A DNA stretch of 64,000 nt from Photobacterium sp. GJ3 (lineage in GTDB: Bacteria; Pseudomonadota; Gammaproteobacteria; Enterobacterales; Vibrionaceae): positions 930,001 through 994,000 of the forward strand of contig NZ_CP073578.1 in NCBI RefSeq assembly GCF_018199995.1, given 5' to 3'. Positions 8,512 through 18,898 of the stretch are shown in pieces (the stretch's first letter is position 1; each line of letters begins with the position of its first letter). The position numbers and the translations under genes were made by a program. The notes under the pieces were generated by a model. It made no database searches, was not told the DNA's origin, and saw nothing but the letters and a program-made list of their open reading frames with translations.

Positions 8512-9813
8512 TTAAGCTTTGTGCAAATGAACTTCTTCGTCTTTCTCACCGGCGCGTGGATCGTTAAAGCGCGCGATGTCCATTTCTTTTTCAGATTTAC
8601 CGACGATACAAGTGACGACACTGTCGCCTGTAATGTTCACTGCGGTACGGATCATGTCCAGCAGACGGTCAACACCCATAATCATGGCAATGCCTTCCAC
8701 CGGCAAACCCACCTGATTCAGCACCATCGCCAGCATGATCAGGCCGACTCCCGGTACACCTGCAGTGCCAACAGAAGCCAGAGTCGCTGTCATGATCACG
8801 GCCAGATAGTCGCCCATGGTCAGGTCCACATTAAACGCCTGCGCAATAAAGGCCGTTGCGACACCCTGCATGATTGCAGTGCCGTCCATATTAATCGTTG
8901 CGCCCAGCGGTACAGTGAATGAAGCAACTTTGTTGCTGACCCCCAGACGCTTGGTCGCCGTTTCCATGGTCACAGGAATGGTTGCGTTCGAAGATGCCGT
9001 TGAGAAAGCAAACATGATCGCATCTTCCATCTTCTTGAAGAACGTCAACGGACTCAGACCGGTGAACAGCTTCAGCATCAGGCCATAGGTGAGCAGGGCA
9101 TGCAGGACCAGCGTGCCACTCACGACAGCAAAATAGCTCATCAGGCTTTCAATGGCGTCCAGTCCCAGAGTGGTGAACAGTTTTGCCATCAGGAAGAAAA
9201 CACCGAAAGGGGCAATGTGCATCAGCAGTGCGACCAGCTTCATGATCACTTCATTCAGGTCATTAAAGACGCTGGCAATCCGCTCACCGGCTTTGCCAGC
9301 TGCGCTGATCGCAATACCGAACAGGATTGCAAACACGATGATCTGTAGGGTATTGCCCTGAGCCATTGAGTTAATCGGGTTGGTCGGGAACATGCCAATG
9401 ATGACCTGACCCAGCGTCGGCGCTTCTTTCGCTTCAAACGCTGTTGCAGCACCCAGATCAGCACCTGCACCAGGCTGGACGATGGTCCCCATGGTCAGCG
9501 CCAGGGTAATGGCGATGGCGGTAGTGGTCAGATAGAAGGCCAGGGTTTTACCGCCTAAGCGGCCGAGTGTGCTGATGTCACTCAGTGTGCTGGTACCGCA
9601 GACCAGAGAGACAAAAACCAGCGGTACGACCAGCATTTTCAGGCTGGCAATAAAAATGGAGCCACCGACTTCAAACAAGCCATCGACGATATAGTCGTGT
9701 ACAAAAGTGATATCTGCCAGAAACTCGCGAATCACGAATCCGGTCATTATCCCTAAAATCATACCGATGATGATCCGGGCGGTCAGGGATAGTTTTTTAG
9801 GTTGGGTTTTCAT
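8512..9813 (-). CDS. Dicarboxylate/amino acid:cation symporter (DAACS family)
   Basis: 433 residues with the multi-helix pattern of the GltP/DctA/SstT family. Conserved elements include FAFSTASSNATIPVTM (serine-rich hairpin HP1), NMDGTA (cation site in TM7) and TASVGTAGVPG (HP2 region). The family takes up glutamate, aspartate or C4-dicarboxylates with sodium or protons across the inner membrane. Which substrate applies here is not decidable; no Arg/Thr specificity call is attempted. The start follows GGAG at good spacing. The upstream region holds a MITE-like repeat 22 nt before the start, so the promoter must lie within or beyond it. A single-gene unit with its own terminator. Confidence 0.9.
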   Translation of the reverse strand: MKTQPKKLSLTARIIIGMILGIMTGFVIREFLADITFVHDYIVDGLFEVGGSIFIASLKMLVVPLVFVSLVCGTSTLSDISTLGRLGGKTLAFYLTTTAIAITLALTMGTIVQPGAGADLGAATAFEAKEAPTLGQVIIGMFPTNPINSMAQGNTLQIIVFAILFGIAISAAGKAGERIASVFNDLNEVIMKLVALLMHIAPFGVFFLMAKLFTTLGLDAIESLMSYFAVVSGTLVLHALLTYGLMLKLFTGLSPLTFFKKMEDAIMFAFSTASSNATIPVTMETATKRLGVSNKVASFTVPLGATINMDGTAIMQGVATAFIAQAFNVDLTMGDYLAVIMTATLASVGTAGVPGVGLIMLAMVLNQVGLPVEGIAMIMGVDRLLDMIRTAVNITGDSVVTCIVGKSEKEMDIARFNDPRAGEKDEEVHLHKA

Positions 9814-9835
9814 GAAAGAACACTCCTTATTATTT

Positions 9836-10022
9836 TATATCCAAGTGGTTTGGTAGAGTGCTGGCAGCGATGTTGCTTCGTGAACGGGCTCTGATAGGGG
9901 AGCTTGCTAGTTCTTCATGCTTGAATCGGTGCTGCGATGCGATGCAATGAGGGTTTCATCGCACCCGTACACAGCATGGGTGTCATCTTGCTGAGTCAGC
10001 ATCCTGAAGCCACTTGGGTATG
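9836..10022. repeat. MITE-like palindromic repeat element, about 187 bp
   Basis: The element begins with TATATCCAAGTGG and ends with CCACTTGGGTATG, imperfect inverted ends that match at 11 of 13 positions. It contains no ORF. Ends of the ACCCAAGT/ACTTGGGT type are, from memory, a feature of dispersed non-coding repeats in Vibrionaceae. It sits between the symporter start codon and any upstream promoter, so a transcript would carry it in its leader. Only one full copy is visible in this window. Confidence 0.5.
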
Positions 10023-10332
10023 ATTGCTCTGTTCTTTGATCCTCAGAGCGCGGAGCAGATTACCAGTTCCGCTGGCGAAGTTGCGATGTAAAATCAATGC
10101 CATGATTTAAATCTTGTCTGAGATCACATTTTACTGAGCTATTTGTTATCAATAAACCATATTGGTTAACAAACCAGAAACGCTTTGGTTGCTTTATATA
10201 CTGATATAGCAAGCATTTTTTAGTGATATCGTCTGACCTTTGGGATACAGGCAGACTTTATACGCGTCTGGATACGTCGTCAGGTGAGGTGGGCGTGAAA
10301 AAGTGCTGAGTGTGTCCGATACATACAGACAT
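10023..10332. other. Intergenic region upstream of the symporter gene
   Basis: No gene seen. An AT-rich stretch lies at about 10085-10220. At 10121-10131 there is a perfect right half of a CRP-type site (AGATCACATTT), but the opposite half (CTTGT) is poor, so CRP control is only a possibility. The metG terminator follows at 10333. Confidence 0.35.
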
Positions 10333-10358
10333 AAAAAAAGGAGCTTTCGCTCCTTTTT
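10333..10358 (-). terminator. Terminator of metG (bidirectional shape)
   Basis: AAAAAGGAGC, loop TTTC, GCTCCTTTTT, flanked by A and T runs on both sides. It lies about 33 nt past the metG stop on the reverse strand. Confidence 0.85.
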
Positions 10359-10391
10359 CAGATGAGAGGTTCAGGCTGTCCAGCCGATGGG

Positions 10392-12431
10392 TTACATCAC
10401 ACGCATACCCGGTTGTGCACCGTCATGCGGTTCAAGCAGCCACAGATCTTTACCGCCAGGGCCAGCGGCCAGAATCATGCCTTCGGACATCCCGAATTTC
10501 ATTTTCCGCGGTTTCAGGTTGGCGACGACCACGGTGAGTTTACCGACCAGATCTTCCGGATTGTATGCTGACTTAATGCCAGAGAACACCTGACGGGTTT
10601 CCCCGCCGATATCCAGCTGGAATTTCAGCAGCTTGTCTGCTTTTGGCACAGATTCACAGCTGATGATTTTCGCAATACGCAGATCCACTTTCGCAAAGTC
10701 ATCAAATTCGATTTCATCTGCAATCGGCTCTTCAACGAATGGCCCGGCAGCAGGTTTGGCAACCGCTGCTTTTTCGGCGGCAGCATCTTCTTTAGAGGCT
10801 TCCACCATGGCTTCAATATGTTTGCCGTCGATACGGTTGAACAGGGCCTTGAACTTAGAAATCTCATGTCCCGTCAGCGGTTGTGCAATGCCTTCCCAGG
10901 TGAGTGTTTCGTTCAGGAAAGCTTCGACACGTTCAGCCAGTTTCGGCATCACAGGCTTCAGGTAGGTCATCAGCACGCGGAACAGGTTCAGGCCCACAGA
11001 GCAGATCGCTTGCAGTTCTGCGTCTTTGCCTTCTTCCTTGGCGACGACCCAAGGTGCTTTTTCGTCAACATACTGGTTCGCTTTGTCAGCCAGCGCTGTG
11101 ATTTCACGAATCGCACGGCCAAATTCACGGCTCTCATACAAGTCTGCGATACGGTCTGCGGCTGCGACAAATTCCTGATACAGCGCAGGTTCGGCAAAAG
11201 TATCCGCCAGTTTGCCGTCGAAACGTTTGGTGATGAAGCCAGCGTTTCGGGAAGCCAGGTTGACGATCTTGTTCACCACATCGCTGTTCACACGCTGACT
11301 GAAATCTTCCAGATTCAGATCCAGATCATCAATGCGGCTGTTGAGCTTCGCTGCGTAGTAATAGCGCAGGCATTCAGGATCCAGATGATTAAGGTAGGTA
11401 CTCGCTTTCACGAACGTGCCCTTGGATTTCGACATCTTGGCACCGTTGACGGTGACATAGCCGTGTACAAAAACATTGCTCGGCTTACGCAGACCCGCAC
11501 CTTCCAGCATCGCTGGCCAGAACAGACTGTGGAAGTAAACAATGTCTTTACCGATGAAGTGATACAGCTCGGTTTGGCTGTCTTTCTGCCAGAACTCATC
11601 AAAGTTCAGGTCGTCGCGCTTGTCACACAGGTTTTTGAATGAGCCCATGTAGCCGATCGGCGCGTCCAGCCAAACGTAGAAGTATTTGCCGGTTTCACCC
11701 GGAATTTCAAAGCCGAAGTAAGGCGCGTCACGGGAGATATCCCACTGTTGCAGGCCGCCATCGAACCATTCCTGCATTTTATTGGCTGTTTCTTCCTGCA
11801 GCGCACCGGATTTGGTCCAGCTTTGCAGCATGGTTTCAAACTGGGGCAGATCAAAGAAGAAGTGTACCGAGTCTTTCATGATCGGTGTTGCGCCAGAGAC
11901 CGCAGATTTCGGGTGAATCAGATCGGTCGGGCTGTAAGTTTCGCCACAGTTGTCACAGTTGTCACCGTACTGATCTTCTGCCTTACATTTCGGGCAGGTG
12001 CCTTTTACGAAACGATCCGGCAGGAACATTTCTTTTTCCGGGTCGAACAGCTGAGAAATGGTGCGGCTGGTAATAAAGCCGTTTTTCTTCAGTTCGGTAT
12101 AAATAAATGCAGACAGTTCGCGGTTCTCTTCGGAATGCGTACTGTGATAGTTATCGAAACTGATATCGAAGCCAGCAAAATCCGCCTGGTGCTCTTTGCT
12201 CACTTCGGCAATCATCTGCTCTGGCTCCATTCCCATCTGTTGGGCCTTCAGCATGATTGGTGTGCCGTGTGCGTCGTCTGCACAGATGAAGTGAACTTCG
12301 TTGCCGCGAAGGCGCTGATAGCGCACCCAGATATCCGCCTGGATATGCTCAAGCATGTGGCCAAGGTGGATAGAACCGTTTGCGTACGGCAGGGCGCAGG
12401 TCACCAGAATTTTTCTTGGGTTTGCAGCCAT
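10392..12431 (-). CDS. metG: Methionyl-tRNA synthetase
   Basis: Charges tRNA-Met with methionine in the cytoplasm. 679 residues, matching the long proteobacterial form. The HIGH motif appears as HLGHM near residue 22, a zinc knuckle as CPKC...CDNC near 145-161, and KMSKS is exact ([10 protein letters not shown]). A low-complexity alanine-rich linker precedes the C-terminal EMAP/OB-fold tRNA-binding domain ([12 protein letters not shown]...), which mediates dimerisation. The gene diverges from mrp, the usual gammaproteobacterial arrangement. Confidence 0.97.
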   Translation of the reverse strand: MAANPRKILVTCALPYANGSIHLGHMLEHIQADIWVRYQRLRGNEVHFICADDAHGTPIMLKAQQMGMEPEQMIAEVSKEHQADFAGFDISFDNYHSTHSEENRELSAFIYTELKKNGFITSRTISQLFDPEKEMFLPDRFVKGTCPKCKAEDQYGDNCDNCGETYSPTDLIHPKSAVSGATPIMKDSVHFFFDLPQFETMLQSWTKSGALQEETANKMQEWFDGGLQQWDISRDAPYFGFEIPGETGKYFYVWLDAPIGYMGSFKNLCDKRDDLNFDEFWQKDSQTELYHFIGKDIVYFHSLFWPAMLEGAGLRKPSNVFVHGYVTVNGAKMSKSKGTFVKASTYLNHLDPECLRYYYAAKLNSRIDDLDLNLEDFSQRVNSDVVNKIVNLASRNAGFITKRFDGKLADTFAEPALYQEFVAAADRIADLYESREFGRAIREITALADKANQYVDEKAPWVVAKEEGKDAELQAICSVGLNLFRVLMTYLKPVMPKLAERVEAFLNETLTWEGIAQPLTGHEISKFKALFNRIDGKHIEAMVEASKEDAAAEKAAVAKPAAGPFVEEPIADEIEFDDFAKVDLRIAKIISCESVPKADKLLKFQLDIGGETRQVFSGIKSAYNPEDLVGKLTVVVANLKPRKMKFGMSEGMILAAGPGGKDLWLLEPHDGAQPGMRVM

Positions 12432-12587
12432 ATTTTCTCTATTCGCTCATGATGGGTAAAAAAGATGATAAGCCTTGAATACTACCCCAAGGCCGATGGG
12501 ATTCATAGTCTGACAAGTGGCGCCGTCCGGGATGGAAAGTGTTAGGATAAATGCAGCGTATATCATTGAACGGAGCAGGTAATTCCA

Positions 12588-13682
12588 ATGGCCAATATTT
12601 CTGCAGCAGGTCCATTCGAGAGTCAGGCCGCTGTTTGCGCGTGGCTGAATCAGTTTTCCCACCCTTGGCTGCAACATGAATGGGCTGATACCCCTGGCAT
12701 CGTCCAATGGCAGCAGGACACCACGCAATTGAAAATCACGATTCCTTTTGCTGCCGCATCGCTGGCGGAGACACTGGCTGACTGGATTGCGGATCAGCAA
12801 GCCCGGCAGTTGGTCCCTCAGCTGAGTGCTGACATTGCCGTGCGGGTGTCGCCGCTGGCTGCGGGTGACAAGCCCTTGCTGAAAGGCGTGAAGAATGTGC
12901 TGGTGGTCAGTTCAGCGAAAGGCGGGGTTGGGAAATCGACCACGGCCGTGAATCTGGCGCTCGGCTTAAAGGCGCTGGGCGCGAAAGTCGGGTTGCTGGA
13001 TGCAGATATCTATGGCCCCTCAGTCCCTTTAATGCTGGGCGCGGCGGACGAAAAACCGACATCGCCGGACGGGAAACTGATGTCGCCCGTGGAGGCTCAT
13101 GGCCTTTATACAAACTCAGTGGGTTATCTGGTGCCAGCCGAGAATGCGACTGTGTGGCGTGGCCCGATGGCATCCAAAGCCTTGTCGCAGATTGTCAACG
13201 AAACCCTGTGGCCGGATCTGGATTATCTGGTGGTGGACATGCCACCGGGCACCGGGGATATCCAGCTCACGATGTCACAGCAGATGCCAGTCACCGGCGC
13301 CGTTGTGATTACGACGCCCCAGGATCTTGCGCTGGCGGATGCAATTAAAGGCGTGAATATGTTCCAGAAAGTGCATGTTCCTGTGGTCGGTGTGGTCGAG
13401 AACATGAGCTATCACATTTGCAGCCAGTGCGGGCATCATGAAGCAATTTTCGGCACAGGGGGGGCAGAGAAAATGGCGCGTGACTATGCCGTTCCCTTGC
13501 TGGCCCAACTGCCGCTTCACATTCGGATTCGGGAAGATATTGATCAGGGAGCGCCGACCGTCGCCGCTGCGCCAGACAGTGAACATGCGCAGGCTTATCT
13601 TGAACTGGCAGGCCGGGTCGCCAGCCGACTCTATTGGTATGGGCAACCTGTGGCAGAACAAATCCGTATCACGACCTTATAA
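12588..13682 (+). CDS. apbC: Iron-sulfur cluster carrier ATPase Mrp/ApbC
   Basis: 364 residues, cytoplasmic P-loop ATPase that carries and delivers Fe-S clusters. It has an N-terminal MIP18-like region (about 1-95), a deviant Walker A KGGVGKST near residue 110, MPPGTGD, and the CSQCGHHE pair of cysteines near residue 280 that bind the bridging cluster. The ATG at 12588 has a GGAGCAGG site 9 nt upstream. Divergent from metG, as in E. coli. Also called mrp. Confidence 0.95.
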   Translation: MANISAAGPFESQAAVCAWLNQFSHPWLQHEWADTPGIVQWQQDTTQLKITIPFAAASLAETLADWIADQQARQLVPQLSADIAVRVSPLAAGDKPLLKGVKNVLVVSSAKGGVGKSTTAVNLALGLKALGAKVGLLDADIYGPSVPLMLGAADEKPTSPDGKLMSPVEAHGLYTNSVGYLVPAENATVWRGPMASKALSQIVNETLWPDLDYLVVDMPPGTGDIQLTMSQQMPVTGAVVITTPQDLALADAIKGVNMFQKVHVPVVGVVENMSYHICSQCGHHEAIFGTGGAEKMARDYAVPLLAQLPLHIRIREDIDQGAPTVAAAPDSEHAQAYLELAGRVASRLYWYGQPVAEQIRITTL

Positions 13683-13894
13683 ATGCAGCTGATTTAACTG
13701 TTTTTGGCTGGGGTGTCGTTGCATTTACACAACGTATTGCGATTAAGATCGCATTTACTCTGGCATCCCAGCCATCAACTCCTTATAATCAGGCGGTTTA
13801 TTTTTTACTTGCAGTATAGTGCTGGCAAAAATTGTCCGGTATTAACCGACTTGAGTAAAAGACCCGCTAGATAATCTTACAGGTGCTTTCTGAT

Positions 13895-14539
13895 ATGTCT
13901 GAACATTCACACCAGTGCGTTATTATCGGGATTGCAGGTGCCTCTGCATCCGGTAAGAGCCTGATCGCCAGAACCGTATACCATGAGTTGAAAGAAAAAG
14001 TGGGCGATCAACAGATCGGTGTTATTACGGAAGATTGCTACTATAACGATCAAAGTCACCTGAGCATGGAAGAGCGGGTCAAAACGAATTACGATCACCC
14101 CAATGCATTGGATCACGACTTGCTGTGCGATCATCTGGAAACACTGATCCGTGGCGAAGCCGTTGAAGTACCGCAATACAGCTACAGTGAACACACCCGT
14201 ATGCAGCAAACCACCACACTGACCCCGAAAAAGGTGATCATTTTGGAAGGGATTCTGCTGCTGACTGACCCGCGCCTGCGCAATCTGATGCATGCGACTG
14301 TCTTTATGGACACCCCGCTGGATATCTGTTTACTGCGCCGCCTGCAGCGGGATGTCGCTGAGCGTGGCCGCACCATGGAATCTGTACTGCAGCAGTATCA
14401 GAAAACGGTTCGTCCGATGTTCATGCAGTTTATTGAACCTTCTAAGCAATATGCGGACATTATTGTACCTCGCGGCGGTAAAAACCGAATTGCCATTGAT
14501 GTGCTCAAAGCACACATCGCCCGGCTGCTGAAAGCTTAA
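13895..14539 (+). CDS. udk: Uridine/cytidine kinase
   Basis: Phosphorylates uridine and cytidine with GTP or ATP in pyrimidine salvage. 214 residues. The P-loop is GASASGKS near residue 16, the nucleoside-binding part is [11 protein letters not shown], and [11 protein letters not shown] and [12 protein letters not shown] (lid and catalytic region) follow. The ATG at 13895 gives the usual length; an in-frame GTG at 13883 is less likely. The gene has its own terminator and lies in the metG-mrp-udk-dcd-asmA neighbourhood. Confidence 0.95.
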   Translation: MSEHSHQCVIIGIAGASASGKSLIARTVYHELKEKVGDQQIGVITEDCYYNDQSHLSMEERVKTNYDHPNALDHDLLCDHLETLIRGEAVEVPQYSYSEHTRMQQTTTLTPKKVIILEGILLLTDPRLRNLMHATVFMDTPLDICLLRRLQRDVAERGRTMESVLQQYQKTVRPMFMQFIEPSKQYADIIVPRGGKNRIAIDVLKAHIARLLKA

Positions 14540-14546
14540 TGATTCC

Positions 14547-14574
14547 AAAAGGCTGACTGAGATCAGCCTTTTTT
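14547..14574 (+). terminator. Terminator of udk
   Basis: AAAAGGCTGA, loop CTGAGA, TCAGCCTTTT, then more T. It starts 7 nt after the udk stop. Confidence 0.9.
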
Positions 14575-14734
14575 GTCTCTTTTTCTGGTGGTTCAGCAGA
14601 AAGCGCGACCCAGCTTCAGCGAACCGCCTGAAAGATAGACGGACCGGGTGCTGCTGGTTATAGTGTCGGCAAAGCAGGCGTTCCGCCTGAGATTTGTAAA
14701 GATTTTGATTTTCGCCCTGGAGATAATCCGCAAC

Positions 14735-15331
14735 ATGAGACTCTGTGACAAGGATATCAAGACTTATCTTGATGAAGGTAAAATCAGTATTGAACCACGT
14801 CCGTCAAATGATGTGATCAGTGGTTTGACTGTCGATGTAACGCTGGGCAATAAGTTCCGGATTTTTAATGATCATGGTGCGCCATACATCGACTTGTCCG
14901 GAAAAAAAGAAGATGTTGCTACCCAGCTTGAAAAAGTCATGAGTGATGAAATTGAAGTGAACGATGGCGATGCGTTTTTTCTGCATCCGGGCCAACTGGC
15001 ACTGGCTGTCACTCATGAATCGGTGACGCTGCCGGACAATATTGTCGGCTGGCTGGACGGTCGTTCATCACTGGCCCGTCTGGGGCTGATGGTTCATGTA
15101 ACCGCCCACCGGATTGATCCGGGCTGGGAAGGCCGGATTGTACTGGAATTTTACAACAGTGGTCGTTTGCCGCTGGCTTTACGTCCGCATATGCCGATTG
15201 GCGCACTGAGTTTTGAGATTCTGTCGGGCTCGGCGGAGAAGCCGTATAACAAGCGAGCGAACGCGAAATATAAGAATCAGCAGGGCGCAGTCGCCAGCCG
15301 AATCAACGAAGACGAGAAAAAACACAGCTGA
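14735..15331 (+). CDS. dcd: dCTP deaminase
   Basis: Deaminates dCTP to dUTP, feeding dTTP synthesis. About 198 residues. The protein opens with MRLCDKDI, the family start, so the ATG at 14735 is chosen over longer in-frame starts. The signature [27 protein letters not shown] contains the catalytic glutamate loop partners and trimer contacts, and the tail QQGAVASRI is conserved. The RBS is GGAGA. Cytoplasmic trimer. Lies between udk and asmA as in E. coli. Confidence 0.96.
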   Translation: MRLCDKDIKTYLDEGKISIEPRPSNDVISGLTVDVTLGNKFRIFNDHGAPYIDLSGKKEDVATQLEKVMSDEIEVNDGDAFFLHPGQLALAVTHESVTLPDNIVGWLDGRSSLARLGLMVHVTAHRIDPGWEGRIVLEFYNSGRLPLALRPHMPIGALSFEILSGSAEKPYNKRANAKYKNQQGAVASRINEDEKKHS

Positions 15332-15367
15332 GTTTGTAAAATTAGCTTTAAATCGCATCCAGTTTTA

Positions 15368-15398
15368 TCAGGCCACCTTAACGGTGGCCTGATTTTTT
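15368..15398 (+). terminator. Terminator of dcd
   Basis: TCAGGCCACC, loop TTAAC, GGTGGCCTGA and a run of six T. Confidence 0.92.
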
Positions 15399-15494
15399 GC
15401 TTTAATGAAGCCAACGTTATGACTTTTTTGTTGGCATTTTTTTGTGTCATCAGCCATTCAATCTGACACGCAAGCGCAGGCTTCCGAGGACATC

Positions 15495-17711
15495 ATGAAG
15501 AAAATTCTTTATTTACTGCTGGCGATCGTACTGGTGATCGTCGTGGGGATTGGCGTGCTGGTCACGTTGGTGGATCCAAATCAGTTCAAGCCTTTGATTG
15601 CTGAGCAGGTTAAAAAAGCGACGGGTCGTGATCTGGTGATTGAAGGGGATATCGGCTGGCGTTTTTTCCCGAGTATCGGGTTTAACATTGGCCGGACGGA
15701 ATTTCGAAACCCGGAAGGATTCGCAGAATCAAATCTGGTCCAGTTTAACGATGCGGGTGTGTCGGTTTCTGTGTTGCCGTTGTTCTCAAACCGACTGGAA
15801 GTCGGGCAGGTGACGCTGAAAGATGCACGGGTGTTTATTCAAACGCGCAAAGACGGGGTCAGCAACCTTGACGGTCTGACCGGTGAGTCTGCCGCTGAGC
15901 CGCCTGCGCCGGCACAGAATCAGCCGCAAAACGAAACGGCGTCCTCGGAGCAGGGCGAGGTGGTTGCAGAAGGTGAAACGGCAACCGGCGAGAAATGGGT
16001 TGTCAGTCTGGCGGGGATTGCGCTGGATAATGCCAGTGTGACCATTCGCGACGACCAGGCTGGTACGGTGACCGCGCTGGATGCACTGAACCTGAATCTG
16101 AGTCAGTTTGCCCCGGGGGAATGGGCGGATTTGCGTTTTGATCTGGCCGGACAGAACGGCGGGATGCGCTTTACGGCGAAAGGACAAACCGGACTGCGTA
16201 TTGCTGAAGCCCTGGATGATGCGGCCTTGCGAGATACCGAACTAACGGCGGGTTTGACGCAAGCGGGCACCCAACTGGATAACGTCACAGTGAAGCTGGA
16301 CAAATTCACGCTGGGCGATTGGGGAAATCTGAGCTTATCGGCAAAAGGGGAAGTTCCGGACTTAGCCTTTGATGCGAAGGGACAACTGCGTTTGAAAGTG
16401 AATCAGGCCAAAAATCAGGTCTCGGTTGAGGGGCTGGATCTGGCGACCGATCTGAAAGGCGCTGCACTGCCGCGTCCGGAGATGAAAGTCTCTGTTGCGG
16501 GTGATGCGTCTTACGATCTGCAAGCCAGCCTGGCGAAACTCAGCCAGTTGACGCTGAAAGCGGATGAATTGGTGCTGAATGGTGATGCATCTTATCAGGT
16601 GGCAACCGTGCCTGTGATCCGCTTCAACCTGCAAAGTGATGAAATCAATGTGGATCGCTGGACGGGTGGGGAAGATGCAGCCAAGCAAGAGACTGCGATA
16701 CAGCCTGCACATGAAGATAAAGCGTCGGCTCCTGCGGCGCAATCGGCACCCAGTGACGTGGAACCGGATCTGTCGGTGCTGAAACAGTTCGATGTGGCTG
16801 GCACCGTGAAAGTGGGCCGTTTCATTGCGGCGAACGCCAAACTGAGTCAGGTCGATCTGGCCATTGCGATCAAAAACGGTGTGTTCAGCCTGAACAAATT
16901 TGCTGCGAATCTGTACGACGGTTCGATCACGGCAAAAGCCAAACTGGACGCAACAGGTAAGCTGCCGGTGTATCAGGTCAGTCAGTCGATCAAAGGCGTG
17001 CAGGTTCAGCCGCTGCTGGTCGATGTGGCCGAGAATGACATGCTGGCGGGAACGGGGAATATTGACGTCGACATTGCCGGTAAAGGGCTGGCTGAGTCTC
17101 GTCTGAAGAAAAATCTGGACGGAACGGTGGCGATCAACTTTGCCGATGGTGCTGTGAATGGCATCAATATTCCGAAGATGATTCGTGAAGCCAAAGCGAA
17201 GCTGAAAGGCAAGTCGGATACGCTGGATGATGAAGCGAAGAAAACCGATTTCTCTGCCTTGACAGCGACTTTCATGCTGAAAGATGGCAAAGCTTCCACC
17301 AATAACATGTATCTGGCCTCGCCGCTGTTGCGTGTTGATGGTAAAGGCTATACCAACTTCATTGAGCAGACACTGGCTTTCCAGATTGACACTGCTGTGG
17401 TGGCGACCAGCAAAGGACAAGGCGGTAAATCGGTGGATGAAGTCGCTGATATTACCGTGCCACTGGATATTAAGGGCACCTGGTCAGCGCCGGATTACGC
17501 CATTAATTTCAAAGAGCTGGTCAAACGAAACAGTGAACTGGATAAACGCGCGAAAGAGCTTGAGGCCAAAGCGAAAAAAGAAGCAGACCGTCTGGAAGAG
17601 AAAGCCAATAAAGAGGTTCAGCGTGGTTTAGACAAGCTGCTGGGTGATAAAGCGGACGATGACAAAGTCAAGGATGCCGCAGATAAATTACTCAAAGGTT
17701 TGTTTAACTAA
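15495..17711 (+). CDS. asmA: AsmA-family outer-membrane assembly protein
   Basis: 738 residues, one N-terminal membrane anchor (ILYLLLAIVLVIVVGIGVLV), then a long periplasmic beta-rich domain typical of AsmA/TamB-like proteins now thought to move phospholipids between the membranes. Markers are FKPLIAEQVKKATGRDLVIEGDI at the N-terminus and LDGTVAINFADGAVNGINI near the C-terminus, with a coiled, lysine/glutamate-rich end. A low-complexity Ala/Pro/Glu stretch near residues 135-175 is variable in the family. The start is the ATG at 15495, after a GAGGAC site, not the earlier in-frame start at 15444. Confidence 0.93.
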   Translation: MKKILYLLLAIVLVIVVGIGVLVTLVDPNQFKPLIAEQVKKATGRDLVIEGDIGWRFFPSIGFNIGRTEFRNPEGFAESNLVQFNDAGVSVSVLPLFSNRLEVGQVTLKDARVFIQTRKDGVSNLDGLTGESAAEPPAPAQNQPQNETASSEQGEVVAEGETATGEKWVVSLAGIALDNASVTIRDDQAGTVTALDALNLNLSQFAPGEWADLRFDLAGQNGGMRFTAKGQTGLRIAEALDDAALRDTELTAGLTQAGTQLDNVTVKLDKFTLGDWGNLSLSAKGEVPDLAFDAKGQLRLKVNQAKNQVSVEGLDLATDLKGAALPRPEMKVSVAGDASYDLQASLAKLSQLTLKADELVLNGDASYQVATVPVIRFNLQSDEINVDRWTGGEDAAKQETAIQPAHEDKASAPAAQSAPSDVEPDLSVLKQFDVAGTVKVGRFIAANAKLSQVDLAIAIKNGVFSLNKFAANLYDGSITAKAKLDATGKLPVYQVSQSIKGVQVQPLLVDVAENDMLAGTGNIDVDIAGKGLAESRLKKNLDGTVAINFADGAVNGINIPKMIREAKAKLKGKSDTLDDEAKKTDFSALTATFMLKDGKASTNNMYLASPLLRVDGKGYTNFIEQTLAFQIDTAVVATSKGQGGKSVDEVADITVPLDIKGTWSAPDYAINFKELVKRNSELDKRAKELEAKAKKEADRLEEKANKEVQRGLDKLLGDKADDDKVKDAADKLLKGLFN

Positions 17712-17733
17712 TTACCTGATTTTTCAGGAATTG

Positions 17734-17766
17734 AACGGCCAGTGGTGTATGCCACTGGCCGTTTTT
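17734..17766 (+). terminator. Terminator of asmA
   Basis: ACGGCCAGTGG, loop TGTATG, CCACTGGCCGT followed by T5. Confidence 0.92.
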
Positions 17767-17845
17767 GTATCAAGAACTGAATGCAGGCTCCTTGCGGGAC
17801 TGCTTCTTCTGGTACAATCTGTGAAAATTTTGCGGAGAATTGACA

Positions 17846-18895
17846 TTGGATTCAGTAACACAGGCAGCCCTTGGCGCTGCGGTTGCCGGCATGATTGCCG
17901 GAAAAAAGGCTTCGCCAAAAGTGCTGCTGGCTGGTGCGATGATCGGGACGATTCCTGATCTGGACGTGCTGGTTGATTATGGCGATCCGGTTTCAGATAT
18001 GGTGAAACACCGCGGGTTCAGTCATTCACTGTTTGTTCTCTTTCCGCTGTCGTTTTTGCTGACCTTATGCTGGCAGCGGTGGCGAACATCGTCGTTCACT
18101 TTTGGCCATCTGTGGTTTCTGATTGCAGCCTGTTTGATCACCCATCCGATACTGGATGCCTTCACAGCTTATGGCACGCAATTGTTCTGGCCGATCCCAA
18201 TGCCGGTGTCCATCGCCAGTATCTTTATCATTGATCCGCTCTATACGCTGCCCTTGCTGATTGTGCTGATTGCGTCGCTGATGTGGCAGGATCGGATGGC
18301 CCGGCTGTGCCGGGCGGGACTGATTGTGTCCAGCCTGTATTTGGCTTGGTCTGTGATTGCGATGCAGCTGATCGATCACCGGGTGGAAAAGCAGCTGGCA
18401 GGCACTGCGCTGGAAGGGCGTCCTGTGTTTCTCACCCCGACGCCGTTCAATACCGTGCTCTGGCGCATTGTGGTGCTGGGGGACGATCATTATTGGGAAG
18501 GGTTATCGTCGTTGCTGGATGAGACAAGCGAAGTGACATTCATTGCCAAACCCCGTGGGGAGTGGCCGGTACAAGTGGATAAACCGACGACATTGCAGTC
18601 TCTGGAAACGTTTACGCATCAGTTTGTGCGATATGAAGTACAGGAAGAACAGCTGATTGCCACCGATTTGAGGTTGGGTATGGTAGATTATCTGCCGTTC
18701 CGGTTTGTGTTCGCCAGTAAAACGTCTGAAACAGACTGGCAGCTTCAGCCGCCAGTCCAGTTAGACAGACCCGCCGTCAGAATCAAACACCTGCCTTCTT
18801 TATGGCTGAGATTGCTGGGCAATCAGGATATTGATGCGGATTTGTGTCATGTCTCTGAAGGTTGCCAGACCGCTGCGGTGCATCCGCCCGCTTGA
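17846..18895 (+). CDS. Membrane-bound metal-dependent hydrolase (DUF457, YdjM-like)
   Basis: 349 residues with four to five membrane helices in the first 200 residues. IPDLDVL and HRGFSHSL carry the conserved Asp and His residues expected to bind a metal, and a later HPILDAFTAYGT repeats the pattern. The start is read as TTG 17846 (MDSVTQAALGAAVAG), typical for the family and placed 7 nt after GGAGAA; TTG 17840 is too close to that site. The family is predicted to be hydrolytic but no substrate is known. It converges on cobO with only 3 nt between stops. Confidence 0.85.
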   Translation: MDSVTQAALGAAVAGMIAGKKASPKVLLAGAMIGTIPDLDVLVDYGDPVSDMVKHRGFSHSLFVLFPLSFLLTLCWQRWRTSSFTFGHLWFLIAACLITHPILDAFTAYGTQLFWPIPMPVSIASIFIIDPLYTLPLLIVLIASLMWQDRMARLCRAGLIVSSLYLAWSVIAMQLIDHRVEKQLAGTALEGRPVFLTPTPFNTVLWRIVVLGDDHYWEGLSSLLDETSEVTFIAKPRGEWPVQVDKPTTLQSLETFTHQFVRYEVQEEQLIATDLRLGMVDYLPFRFVFASKTSETDWQLQPPVQLDRPAVRIKHLPSLWLRLLGNQDIDADLCHVSEGCQTAAVHPPA

Positions 18896-18898
18896 TCC

